64,000 nucleotides of DNA, taken from contig JBMOLL010000072.1 in assembly GCA_049325415.1 (NCBI GenBank), positions 5,061 to 69,060 of the forward strand, written 5' to 3'. This stretch comes from JBMOLL01 sp049325415 (lineage in GTDB: Bacteria; Bacteroidota; Bacteroidia; Bacteroidales; GCA-2748055). Shown here piece after piece: positions 1 to 8,642 of the stretch. Both the position numbers and the translations under genes were made by a program. The notes under the pieces were generated by a model. The model was not told the origin of the DNA and searched no databases. It saw only the letters and a list, made by a program, of their open reading frames with translations. Each line of letters begins with the position of its first letter. Within the stretch, counting starts at the first letter, position 1.

Positions 1-352
1 AAACAAGGTCGGCATCCAGGTCCTGCCCCGAATAGTTGATGAGCTCCACCAGCCATAACCAGGCAAAACGGTCCTCTGCCGGAACCAGGGTAATGCTGTA
101 CTCCAGTCCCTCCCAGTTTCCCCTGCCTGAAAACTGATGATCGCGAATGACGAATGATGTCGGACTCTCCGGTCCAGTGAGCGGGGTGAATTTCAATGAA
201 CCGCTTCTTTTCCTGAGGTAGATCTGGGCGCCGGCCCTGTTGTAGGGAGAACCGGCCTGCATCCCGATCCGGATGGGTGTCACATCAATATCCTTCAGCG
301 ATCCGTTCTCCAGAAAGGAGAGAACCATTCCTTTTTTGTTCACCAGTTTCAT
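1..352 (-). CDS. GH94 (1,2-beta-oligoglucan phosphorylase-like) N-terminus, partial
   Basis: The gene runs off the left edge, so only the first 117 codons are visible. I read the product from an ATG at 352, preceded by AAAGGA; an in-frame ATG at 373 is possible. The sequence shows a beta-sandwich-like start: NGSLKDIDV, then a Y-L-R-K-R strand, T-P-L-T-G-P-E-S-P, G-N-W-E-G-L-E-Y and F-A-W-L-W-L-V-E-L. From memory this order matches the N-terminal domain of large GH94 proteins related to 1,2-beta-oligoglucan phosphorylase and cyclic beta-1,2-glucan synthase. No signal peptide is seen, so a cytoplasmic phosphorylase is expected. It lies 67 bp downstream of the GH35 gene and is probably cotranscribed. 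The catalytic domain is outside the window, so the assignment is an inference from the N-terminus alone. Confidence 0.5.
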   Translation of the reverse strand, partial: MKLVNKKGMVLSFLENGSLKDIDVTPIRIGMQAGSPYNRAGAQIYLRKRSGSLKFTPLTGPESPTSFVIRDHQFSGRGNWEGLEYSITLVPAEDRFAWLWLVELINYSGQDLDADLV

Positions 353-419
353 TTTTTCATCCTTTCGTTTCATTCATATTTCATTATCCTTCAGGGGATT
401 CATGATGTAAGCCCGAAGA

Positions 420-2861
420 TCAGCCCAGCTCCTCACCCAATACTATCTCCAGTATGAATTCCTCTTTTTGGTGGGGATAAGAGATCACCAAACGATTTAC
501 GCTTCTTTCAATTACTGCGTTTTCAAGGCTGCAGGTGATCTGTCGGGCCGTCGCAAAAGGTTCTCCTTCCAGCACCAGCTCTCCCCTGAGCTCCCTGTCA
601 CCATAAAGGGTAAAGGCCACCGTCCCCCTTTCGACACGACAGGAAAGAAGGTCGGAGGTGGTATGCAGAAGGCTGATCCCGGATCCCAGGGGCCTGCATA
701 CAGGTGAAAACACGGCATAAAGCGGAGGTAGCTCAAGGCTTCCGCCTTTGAACGGGACCTGGATCTGTTCACCGCTTTCAGGATGAGTATAGGAAATTCC
801 GGCGCTTTGAGGCTCGTTGTAATAGTTTCCGATAAAGAGCAGTGCATGGCCGTCGGGTGTGAAGCGTTCCCTGACGGCAACAGCGTCATTATCCGACCGG
901 GTATGACTGAGCTGCGCCGCGGAATGCCCGAGGAAGGCCCTGTATACGTCCTTGTGACGCTCGGTATCAAAACCCACCCAGGTACCCAGGTGCGTTGCTA
1001 AGCCTTTTCCCACAGGGATCCGGAAACCGCAGGCCGAGCCCCTGAGTGTCCGGGCAATGACCTCACCATCTTTGAGCTCATGTTCATTGTAGACCACCTG
1101 GGGATTGGCACACTTAATGTCACGCAGTCCGAAGATATCCACCAGGGGTGAATCCACGGCCTCAAAGCCTGAGGGACGAATATGCAGTGCATCACGCAGG
1201 ATGGTGCAGGCCTGCTGGTTCATTTCCCTGTCGGGCAGACAGGGATACACCACCAGTTCTCCGCCGTTCCGGGCATAATCGGCCAGGACCAGCTGATCGG
1301 CGGCATTCATCTCATCTGTGGTAAAGGACCAGACCTGCTTATACCTGCTGAGCTCTTCGGCACTGGTGCGCGTGAGGTCGAGCATGTCGTAATCGACATT
1401 CAGGATCTGCAAAGCCTTAAGCAAGCCATCGAAATAGGCCGGCCGGCGAATGGCCGAGGGTACGAAGCGGAGCCCGCATTCCTGACCCACAGGTCGCTCC
1501 AGTTCACTTGCATAATAATGGGGATAGAAAAGAACACAGATCTCAGCCCTGCGCCGTGCCTCAACAATCACTTCCTCTGAGGAGGTGATCAGGCTGTTCA
1601 TCCTTTTCACGAGCGGGAAGGCACTCCCCCTCTCTCCTTCCGCGCTTAGTGGGGTGAACCAGTAAAAAGTATCCCCCGAATAGCCGGTGCGCACGGCATT
1701 CCTCCCCTGCGAAAACATATAGTAATTCCATCCTGTCAGGCCGTTAATCAGGCTGGCCTTGTAAAAAAGCTCCATTTCGCGGGGATTGGTAACCACGTGA
1801 TACTCCCTTGATCCGCTCTGGAATTCAGCAGCGAACAGCGGTTTACTGCCCTGTACCGCAGCGGTTATGTCGTTGATGATCCGGTCGTCATGCAGGTTCC
1901 TGTATGACAGGAATTCAGGAATATGGTCGGCACCGAAAATTATGTCGCTTTTATCACCGAACAGTTCGTCATACATCGTGATATTCACAGGGAACTCATA
2001 GCCGCTGCCGTAGATCCATCCGGGCAGGTTATGGTAAAGAGGAAGGGTCACGCCCCGCTCCCTGACCATTCCGGTCAGCATCTTCAGGTAATCCGCGTAA
2101 TAGGCTCTCCAGAAACGGTGCCATTCATAATCGCGTCCACGGTCGCCTGCCGAAGAATAGGGTGCTTTACCGTCGGGAGGCAGTTCCACTTTATTAAAGG
2201 AAGCATAGGCTGTTCCCCAGATCCTGTTCAGTTCGCCGATCCCTGCAAACCGACTTTCCAGGTACGCAATGAACTTTTCCTTTACCACCGGGCTGTAATC
2301 CCCCTGATGGGCCAGCCAGGAAAAAACACCGATCTCATTGCAAAGCTGCATCATAATTACCGGACCACCCCTGTCAGACTGATAGCTGCTGATCAGGGGC
2401 ATGATCCTGTTGTACCATGCCTTTACCTTTTCGAGATAACGCTCATGAAACAGGGAGACACCGTCGCTCGGAACGATTTCACCCCGGCTGTTCCTCATTT
2501 TAACTTCCTCTGCATACCTGTCAAGGAACCAGTCGGGCAGGCCTGCCCCCCAGAACTCAGCCAGAATGAAAGGACCGGGTTTCAGGATACAGGTGAGTCC
2601 GTATTCCTGGCATAACCGTATCCACGTGTGCAAATCCTTTTCCGGAACTTGCTGCCCGTCAAAATCAAACACCCCTTCCACGCTTTCGTGCCAGGCCCAG
2701 GGAATGTAGGTACTTACCGTTCTCAACCCTGCTTCCTTTGCGGCATGGAGATGTGTTCTCCAGAGGTCTTTCTTGATCCGCCAGTAATGAATCTCGCCCG
2801 AAAGCAAAAAGGTCTTCTTCCCGTCCTGAAGGAAATTGTCGCCTTGAATAGTAAATGTCAT
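420..2861 (-). CDS. GH35-family protein, candidate beta-1,2-glucosyltransferase
   Basis: This 813-aa protein has a GH35 TIM barrel at the N-terminus (about residues 1-400), followed by a beta-galactosidase-like middle and C-terminal beta domains. Residues 15-60 (KKTFLLSGEIHYWRI, TVSTYIPWAWHE) are typical of GH35. The acid/base is Glu176 in QLCNEIG and the nucleophile is probably Glu346 in FAAEFQSG. There is no signal peptide, unlike most secreted bacterial GH35 beta-galactosidases. Glu102 (ILAEFWGAG) coincides with the residue I recall as Glu102 in the Ignavibacterium album GH35 enzyme that was redefined as a beta-1,2-glucosyltransferase. With a GH94-like phosphorylase downstream and a sugar symporter 38 bp upstream, action on sophoro-oligosaccharides is more likely than lactase activity. 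Family membership is firm; substrate is inferred. Confidence 0.8.
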   Translation of the reverse strand: MTFTIQGDNFLQDGKKTFLLSGEIHYWRIKKDLWRTHLHAAKEAGLRTVSTYIPWAWHESVEGVFDFDGQQVPEKDLHTWIRLCQEYGLTCILKPGPFILAEFWGAGLPDWFLDRYAEEVKMRNSRGEIVPSDGVSLFHERYLEKVKAWYNRIMPLISSYQSDRGGPVIMMQLCNEIGVFSWLAHQGDYSPVVKEKFIAYLESRFAGIGELNRIWGTAYASFNKVELPPDGKAPYSSAGDRGRDYEWHRFWRAYYADYLKMLTGMVRERGVTLPLYHNLPGWIYGSGYEFPVNITMYDELFGDKSDIIFGADHIPEFLSYRNLHDDRIINDITAAVQGSKPLFAAEFQSGSREYHVVTNPREMELFYKASLINGLTGWNYYMFSQGRNAVRTGYSGDTFYWFTPLSAEGERGSAFPLVKRMNSLITSSEEVIVEARRRAEICVLFYPHYYASELERPVGQECGLRFVPSAIRRPAYFDGLLKALQILNVDYDMLDLTRTSAEELSRYKQVWSFTTDEMNAADQLVLADYARNGGELVVYPCLPDREMNQQACTILRDALHIRPSGFEAVDSPLVDIFGLRDIKCANPQVVYNEHELKDGEVIARTLRGSACGFRIPVGKGLATHLGTWVGFDTERHKDVYRAFLGHSAAQLSHTRSDNDAVAVRERFTPDGHALLFIGNYYNEPQSAGISYTHPESGEQIQVPFKGGSLELPPLYAVFSPVCRPLGSGISLLHTTSDLLSCRVERGTVAFTLYGDRELRGELVLEGEPFATARQITCSLENAVIERSVNRLVISYPHQKEEFILEIVLGEELG

Positions 2862-2899
2862 AGAGCTGCTTGTTAACTGTTTTTATTAAAATTTCCTGT

Positions 2900-4975
2900 T
2901 TACACGCCTGCGGCGTTGCCCATGAGTTCCTGGTTCCTCCTCCGTAACTCTTCCTTGATCTCCATGCTTCGCTTCTCGGTGAGACTGTACCTGAAAACAA
3001 AGAAAACAGAGAATATACTGAGGAATATGGGAAGACCGATCTCCAGCACCCTCATCATCAAAAGGGTATACGGGGTTTGCCGGGTCAGTACCTTTACCTC
3101 TTTTTCGATAACAGCCAGTTCATCATCCAGCAAACGGTAGTTCTTTCGGAGCGTCATATCGGAAAGGTCGCCGTAAATCCCGCTGGCGGTGGTAATCAGG
3201 GTTTGATAATGCTCCCGGCTCTTCTCCGATTTGACCGACCGTGTATCGAAGCGGGTCAGGAGCAGCAAGGAATTCATCCTTGCTTTTTCAAGCATTGTTC
3301 CCTGGGATGCAGCAAAGACACGATCTGTAAGCTCACTTCGTGAAGTATCGCTCAACTCACCCGACAGCTGTCGCTGCAGGTCCTGCAGTTCGGCCAGGTT
3401 GGCTTCGGTCAGTACCAGGGCCGATTCAAGCTGCGTGCTGATTCGCGCCACATCAGCTGCCGAAAGTTCCTTTTCCGGATCGGGATCTTTCCTGACTTCT
3501 TTCTGAAGATAATTTTGATATTCTTTTGCCTCGTTAAAAGCTCTGGTGCTCAGTTCCCTGAGCTGATCTACGGGCAGGGTCCCCGAGCTGTCGGCCTGGA
3601 AAACCGGTGTCCATTCACTGATCCTGCTTCTCATTTCCCTGATATTCCCCTGCAGACTGTCAACCCGGGTTACCTGTCCCTCATCGAACATGGTGATAAC
3701 GATCAGCACTCCACCTACAAAACTGGCCAGGGCTGTCCCCATTTTGATGAACCACCAGAAGATGGAATAGTAGCTTCCTTCGGAACGCTGCCCGGTTTTT
3801 AGTTCATCCTCGTCACAGATATCTCCTACCATGGAAGAACCAAGGGTAAAGAAAAAGAGCATTCCCGAGGACAACAGAACGGTCGGCATCAGGATCCAGT
3901 ACGGATGCGCCGGATTATAACAGAAAATCTTCGACAGCTGGGCCATCACCATGAGAACTATGGCCAAAAACAGTGTGTTCCTTTTACCCAGTCTCGGACT
4001 TATAATATTCAACGGAAAAACAGCCAGAAGGCCGGTAATGGCCCAGACCGTCCCCTGGATTCCAAGAATAGTTGCTCCCGTGTCCTTATCTCCCCCGAAA
4101 ATATAGAAAATGGGAATATAGGAGCCCAGCAACTGTACGAAATTGAAGCCCATTGCCAGGGTAAAAATGGTCAGGGTCAGCATAATGAAATTCCTGTTCC
4201 CTGTCGTTCTTTTTATATCCTGCCAGAACGGCGTCTTTTTCTGCTTCTCCACCTTTTTGAAGCCGGGTTCCCTGAGCTTGAAGAACCACCAGAACGACAG
4301 CGGGATCAGAATGGCGGCAATCATGAGAGAGACATACCTCATCCCGTCGGCTTCATTCCCTCCCGGTCCGCGGAACACCTCAAGATTGGCCAGTTTGAAA
4401 AGCCAGGGGGTACTCATCGCAAACAGGTTCCCTACAAAGCTCTTGATGCTGAACAGTTTGGTTCTTTCATGGTAATCGGTGGTCATTTCCATGCCCAGGG
4501 CACCGTGGGGAATTTCAAAAATGTTGCAGGCGGTGAAGAACAGGAGCAGTGCCACCAGGATATAGATCAGCTGGAAAACATGAAAGCCGGCCTCCGTGGG
4601 AAACCAGACCTTCACCATGTCGCCTTTGGGGATCCACCACATCACGACAAAAAACACAGCTACCAGGATTCCTCCGATCAGCAGAAAGGGCCGGCGGCGG
4701 CCCCAGCGGGTGCGGGTATTATCGGAGAGGTGTCCGATGACCGGATCGGAGAGCGCATCCCACAACCTGGGGATAATCAGGATCAGACCCAGCCAGAAAG
4801 CACTGAGGCCGAGACTGATGTTTCCCATCAGCCCGACCAGGATACCGGCAATATTAAACAGTGCAATGGGGATGATCCCCCCGGCACCGTAAGCCGCATA
4901 CTGGGTAAAGGAAATTCCGTTATTCCCGTTCTCTTTCCGGCTCGTGTCTGTTACATTGTTTTTCATAGGGTTCAT
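2900..4975 (-). CDS. GPH-type sugar:cation symporter (MFS) with large periplasmic insert
   Basis: This inner-membrane secondary transporter is of the glycoside-pentoside-hexuronide family and would import oligosaccharides with H+ or Na+. The family motif is clear at residues 70-98 (DALSDPVIGHLSD followed by RWGRRRP). About eleven hydrophobic segments occur between residues 28 and 430 and a last one at about 637-663. The family is usually about 450-500 aa; this protein has 691. The extra length is a polar, helix-rich stretch of about 200 residues (431-633) between the last two membrane helices. By normal MFS topology that loop is periplasmic. A short charged C-terminal tail follows. An alternative start is the Met at 4966. 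It sits between the GH35 gene and the exported 1061-aa protein, which fits import of products released in the periplasm. Confidence 0.85.
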   Translation of the reverse strand: MNPMKNNVTDTSRKENGNNGISFTQYAAYGAGGIIPIALFNIAGILVGLMGNISLGLSAFWLGLILIIPRLWDALSDPVIGHLSDNTRTRWGRRRPFLLIGGILVAVFFVVMWWIPKGDMVKVWFPTEAGFHVFQLIYILVALLLFFTACNIFEIPHGALGMEMTTDYHERTKLFSIKSFVGNLFAMSTPWLFKLANLEVFRGPGGNEADGMRYVSLMIAAILIPLSFWWFFKLREPGFKKVEKQKKTPFWQDIKRTTGNRNFIMLTLTIFTLAMGFNFVQLLGSYIPIFYIFGGDKDTGATILGIQGTVWAITGLLAVFPLNIISPRLGKRNTLFLAIVLMVMAQLSKIFCYNPAHPYWILMPTVLLSSGMLFFFTLGSSMVGDICDEDELKTGQRSEGSYYSIFWWFIKMGTALASFVGGVLIVITMFDEGQVTRVDSLQGNIREMRSRISEWTPVFQADSSGTLPVDQLRELSTRAFNEAKEYQNYLQKEVRKDPDPEKELSAADVARISTQLESALVLTEANLAELQDLQRQLSGELSDTSRSELTDRVFAASQGTMLEKARMNSLLLLTRFDTRSVKSEKSREHYQTLITTASGIYGDLSDMTLRKNYRLLDDELAVIEKEVKVLTRQTPYTLLMMRVLEIGLPIFLSIFSVFFVFRYSLTEKRSMEIKEELRRRNQELMGNAAGV

Positions 4976-5086
4976 TGATTTCCGTTAACCGGAAAACAGC
5001 GTCTCTGACTTAGCGACTGTTTTCCTTCTCCGTTTTAGTTTTATTGTTTCACTGCCTGTTTCATACTTTCAGTTTGGCCCGCTGTG

Positions 5087-8000
5087 CTATTCATAGCAGA
5101 TCTCCACCTCAGCCGGGAAAACATTTACCGGAATTTCCCCCGCGCTGAAGCCGGAAACGGGCTCACCATTCACCTTAACGGATACAGGTTTTACCGATCC
5201 GTTGAAATTCCTGATCCGGATCCCGTTCTCGGGAAGGCGAAGGTCCCCGTAAATGGAAAAACGGTAATTCCTGCCTTCCTTTTTCACTGCGTAGGAAAGT
5301 TCTCCGTACCAGGTCGGGAGGTTCTCCACACTCATGCCCTCGGGCGCATCGATCCAATCCTGGTAAAGTCCGGAAGCCAGCACCAGCGAGTGATCGTATT
5401 CATTTTCGTAAACAAACATTGTGCGGATGGCATTGATAAAATCACTGCCGACCCAGGTATGGGGCATATCCCCTATAAAAGAGGGTGTTGAAGGATCCTT
5501 CCACACCACTTCCGCCCAGTGTTCCCAGCCGCGGGGACGCTGATTGGTCATGAAATAATCAATGAGTTCATGGGCGATGTCGGGTCTGTCAAGCAGGATA
5601 AACGAACCGATCAGCCGGTTTTCATAAGGCGTATAGTTAACCCAGTTTAGTTGCCTGTCCCTCCGCTTCCGGAAAAAATCGTAATACCTGAAAAAGGTAT
5701 TGTAGACTTCCGGCTGTGGAAGATTATTCAGCTCATTGCAGGGCGTCAGGGCGATGGTGGTGGATGTGGCATCGAAATCGCCCAGTTCGGCACAGCCGGG
5801 GATGTAATCGATCCCCTTGTTTTTCATGGCCAGGCGGATGGAACGGTAGAGGTTGGTCTCAAATTCCCGGTGAAAGGCAGAAATACGGTTATATGCCTCC
5901 TCATTGCCCAGGATCCACTGGATATCTGCTGCTTCTTTCAGTCCGAGCACGGTGAAAAAATCATCCCAGTAGGAGTGCATGGGTTTGGCCGAGTAGCCCT
6001 CATGACTGATGGATTCAGGCATCAGACCGTACAGGGACCGGATACTGTCGTTCCCGTTTTTGTAATAATCAGTCGTGCGCTGGCTTACCAGGAAAGAAAT
6101 GTAATCAACAGCTTTCAGCACATGGCTGTTCATCGAGCGGAGAAAGGTGCTGTCTCCCGTAAACATGAAATACTCATGAACCAGGTAGATGAATTCCCCG
6201 TGACTGTCGTTCTCCGGTACCGGGTCGGGACCGCGGAAATCGACGACGCAGGGGATCTTTCCGCTTTCGTACTGATAGCTGGCATACCAGCTGATGAAAT
6301 CCTTTACTTCGGGAACGATTCCCGATTTCATCAGGGCAGAGGAAGTAAGTGCGCCATCCCTGATCCAGCTCCGCTCATAGGAACGCGAACCCGGCTGTAT
6401 TCCTGCTTTGTCGCGGTTAATAAGGATGTAGGCCAGATTGGATTTATACGTGTTAACGAGCCGGTCTGCGGAAGGGGGAAGGTTAAAGCGGATATGGCTG
6501 ACCTTTGCCGACCAGAAATCCCTCGCAGCATCAAGTTCCTTGAAGACTCTTCCTGAAGCAAGTGCTTCCCCTGCACTTTCCCGCCCGTAAAAGGGGGAAG
6601 CCAGGTAAAAGCTGACTGTTTGACCGGGTTCGAGGTGGATCCGGTACATCAGCACCCCGCTGGCCAGCTGGTCCGGATCATTAACCGAAACAGACGGAGG
6701 CAGTTCGCCCTTCCGGATAAAATCGACAATATTCCCTTCCTGGAAGGCGGAAGCACCAAAGCCATCGGGTTTTTTCTGAGAGAGAAGCACCTGATCGTCG
6801 ACAACAATACTTGCTCCTTCCATTCCGATATGGCTGATCTTCCCTGCCCCGCCCGTGTTATTCAGAAACTGGTAATAAGGATTAACCATCAGCGGACGGA
6901 CCAGCAGGTAAAGAACAGGTTCAGCCGCTTTGTCCGACCTGTTTGTAAGGCTGTAGCGGATCCCGAGAACCGAGGAGACATTGGCTTCGCCGCAGGTGCT
7001 GATCTCGGTCCGCAGCGACAGGTCCTTCATTTCCCAGGTCACCGATGGCAGAAAACTGTATTCATTCGTCACTTCCGGGTTCCGGAGCGACTGGGTGGTA
7101 CTGACATTGCTCCAGTTGAAGAGCGAGTCGCCCATCCTGATCATCGGTTCCACTGAGAACCTGGCCTTCTGAACCTCCACCATCCCGTCGGTATTGATAA
7201 GGGCTTCCTTCTCATCATTGTTCACCCCGTTAATGGTCCAGAAAGTAGCAGTACGTGAAAAATAACGGGGATAGTTGCCCGGCGGAGAATTCTCGGCAAC
7301 ATCGATCAGGAAATCATTCAGCGTCATGGAACTGCGGATATCCGTAAAACGGACCTCCTTCACGCCGAAACCCTGCTTTCCGGCAGCTTCAAGAAGCCTG
7401 ATCTTGAGAAACTTTCCTTCTGATTCAGGAAGGCGGATAAAACTTTGCTCATCCCGGTTATTCTTAATAAGGGCCATGCTTTCCCAGTTCCGGCCATCTT
7501 CCGACAGCAGGACCTCATAACTGCGTGCATACTGATCTTTCAGCCACTCGATCTGCAGACCGCCAAACTCCCTGCGGCCTGAGAAATCAAATAGCAGACA
7601 CTGATCCTTTGCTGCCTTTCCTTTCCACGCTGTTTGCAGGGAATTATCAGTCGCAGCAGCCGGATCAAAGCCTTTGAGGGAACTTTTGGCGCTGACAACA
7701 GGTCGCGGATAAATCCCGGTCTCGGGAGGAAGCTTTTCGAAACGCAGATCATCCAGCCAGACAGTACCCTTGCCACCAACAAAGGAGGCGATGGTAAATT
7801 CGATCCGGTCGATCCGCTTCAGATTCTTGTCTTCAACCGGACCCCAGGCAAAAGCGATATGACGCTTTTTTATCCGGATCTTTTTCCACTCACCCGGAAA
7901 GGAATAATTCCGGTTATTGACCCACCAGACATTATTACCGGTGCTGTCGATAAATTTGATTTCGAAATTATTACCCGGTGAATCGGCTTTCAGGTGAAAT

Positions 8001-8272
8001 GTGAATTCATAATTATCGGGGAGATCAATGGGGAAGAATTTCTGAATCCCGCCATAGCCGGTACCCTTTGTAAAATCGTAATCGAAGCGCAGGGCCTGAC
8101 CGCTTACACCCGGCTCGGTACCCAGCTTAACCTCAACTCCGTCGGAAACATTAAAGGACCAGCCTGAAGTGCTTTCCATTCCGTCGATCAGCTCTGCCTG
8201 CGCTTTCAGGGGAGCAGACAGCAATACAAAACAGGCCAGCATGACTGCGGCCGTCAGATCCTGGATTCTCAT
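5087..8272 (-). CDS. exported discoidin-domain, six-hairpin-glycosidase-like protein
   Basis: I place the start at the ATG at 8272 because it begins a good Sec signal peptide (cleavage likely after AQA at residue 26); upstream in-frame codons are not signal-like. The mature part holds a carbohydrate-binding jelly-roll (about 27-180, ending in VWLDDLRFEKL), an F5/8-type C (discoidin) domain (about 190-310), a large beta-sandwich, then an alpha/alpha-barrel domain (about 590-960) with YERSWIRDGALTSSALM and SYWDDFF. A small C-terminal beta domain follows. The WIRDGA motif and barrel resemble inverting six-hairpin glycosidases such as GH15/GH63 relatives, but I cannot assign a family. No lipobox and no type IX secretion tail are visible. 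As first gene of the cluster, it is the likely extracytoplasmic enzyme or binding protein feeding the symporter. Confidence 0.7.
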   Translation of the reverse strand: MRIQDLTAAVMLACFVLLSAPLKAQAELIDGMESTSGWSFNVSDGVEVKLGTEPGVSGQALRFDYDFTKGTGYGGIQKFFPIDLPDNYEFTFHLKADSPGNNFEIKFIDSTGNNVWWVNNRNYSFPGEWKKIRIKKRHIAFAWGPVEDKNLKRIDRIEFTIASFVGGKGTVWLDDLRFEKLPPETGIYPRPVVSAKSSLKGFDPAAATDNSLQTAWKGKAAKDQCLLFDFSGRREFGGLQIEWLKDQYARSYEVLLSEDGRNWESMALIKNNRDEQSFIRLPESEGKFLKIRLLEAAGKQGFGVKEVRFTDIRSSMTLNDFLIDVAENSPPGNYPRYFSRTATFWTINGVNNDEKEALINTDGMVEVQKARFSVEPMIRMGDSLFNWSNVSTTQSLRNPEVTNEYSFLPSVTWEMKDLSLRTEISTCGEANVSSVLGIRYSLTNRSDKAAEPVLYLLVRPLMVNPYYQFLNNTGGAGKISHIGMEGASIVVDDQVLLSQKKPDGFGASAFQEGNIVDFIRKGELPPSVSVNDPDQLASGVLMYRIHLEPGQTVSFYLASPFYGRESAGEALASGRVFKELDAARDFWSAKVSHIRFNLPPSADRLVNTYKSNLAYILINRDKAGIQPGSRSYERSWIRDGALTSSALMKSGIVPEVKDFISWYASYQYESGKIPCVVDFRGPDPVPENDSHGEFIYLVHEYFMFTGDSTFLRSMNSHVLKAVDYISFLVSQRTTDYYKNGNDSIRSLYGLMPESISHEGYSAKPMHSYWDDFFTVLGLKEAADIQWILGNEEAYNRISAFHREFETNLYRSIRLAMKNKGIDYIPGCAELGDFDATSTTIALTPCNELNNLPQPEVYNTFFRYYDFFRKRRDRQLNWVNYTPYENRLIGSFILLDRPDIAHELIDYFMTNQRPRGWEHWAEVVWKDPSTPSFIGDMPHTWVGSDFINAIRTMFVYENEYDHSLVLASGLYQDWIDAPEGMSVENLPTWYGELSYAVKKEGRNYRFSIYGDLRLPENGIRIRNFNGSVKPVSVKVNGEPVSGFSAGEIPVNVFPAEVEICYE

Positions 8273-8332
8273 GTCTTTCTCGTTTACTAGTGCTTTCCGT
8301 CCCGGAAGGAAATACCTCTCCGGGTTAAAACC

Positions 8333-8362
8333 CAAATTTATAAATATTCTCCATATCCGAAA
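8333..8362 (-). promoter_or_regulatory. promoter candidate for the carbohydrate cluster
   Basis: On the minus strand a perfect Bacteroidota -7 box, TAAATTTG, occupies 8333-8340, and a TTTC lies 18 bp upstream at 8359-8362, close to the TTTG -33 element. It is about 60 bp ahead of the 1061-aa gene start. No other good match lies nearby. Confidence 0.45.
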
Positions 8363-8476
8363 GCATAGCACCCAGTGAAGAAAAAAGGCCTGTCGGAATA
8401 ATTATGTAGTGGGACTGGTAAATTTTTAAAACAAAAAATGAGACTTTACGTAGGAGCAAAATATATTATTCAAGCA

Positions 8477-8496
8477 ATATCAAAATATCTTGATAT
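8477..8496. repeat. inverted repeat, operator candidate
   Basis: ATATCAA and TTGATAT form a 7-bp inverted repeat with a 6-bp spacer, in the 370-bp gap between the divergent carbohydrate cluster and the sensor kinase gene. It is AT-rich and could bind a regulator or arise by chance. The rest of this gap holds the candidate promoter and a 13-codon reading frame. Confidence 0.3.
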
Positions 8497-8544
8497 TTCG
8501 TTATCTTAAAAAGACAAATTAATATTTACTTAGAGGAGAGTCAG

Positions 8545-8586
8545 ATGAGTTTCGGGATTTGGAGGATCCTGATCATCAGACAGTAA
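8545..8586 (+). CDS. possible 13-codon leader peptide
   Basis: A short frame, MSFGIWRILIIRQ then TAA, is preceded by AGAGGAG at a good spacing. That is notable in a genome that rarely shows Shine-Dalgarno sequences. It ends 56 bp before the sensor kinase start. Nothing else supports translation, so this is a weak call. Confidence 0.2.
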   Translation: MSFGIWRILIIRQ

Positions 8587-8642
8587 CAAAGGTGTTCGGT
8601 AGGGCAGACAGCACGCGGCAAAGTTTAAAACGGGGGGATTGA

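Noticed and set aside
3905..4978. 357-codon open frame antisense to the GPH symporter
   Set aside because: Composition is His/Gln/Pro-rich shadow sequence; the minus-strand gene has clear family motifs.
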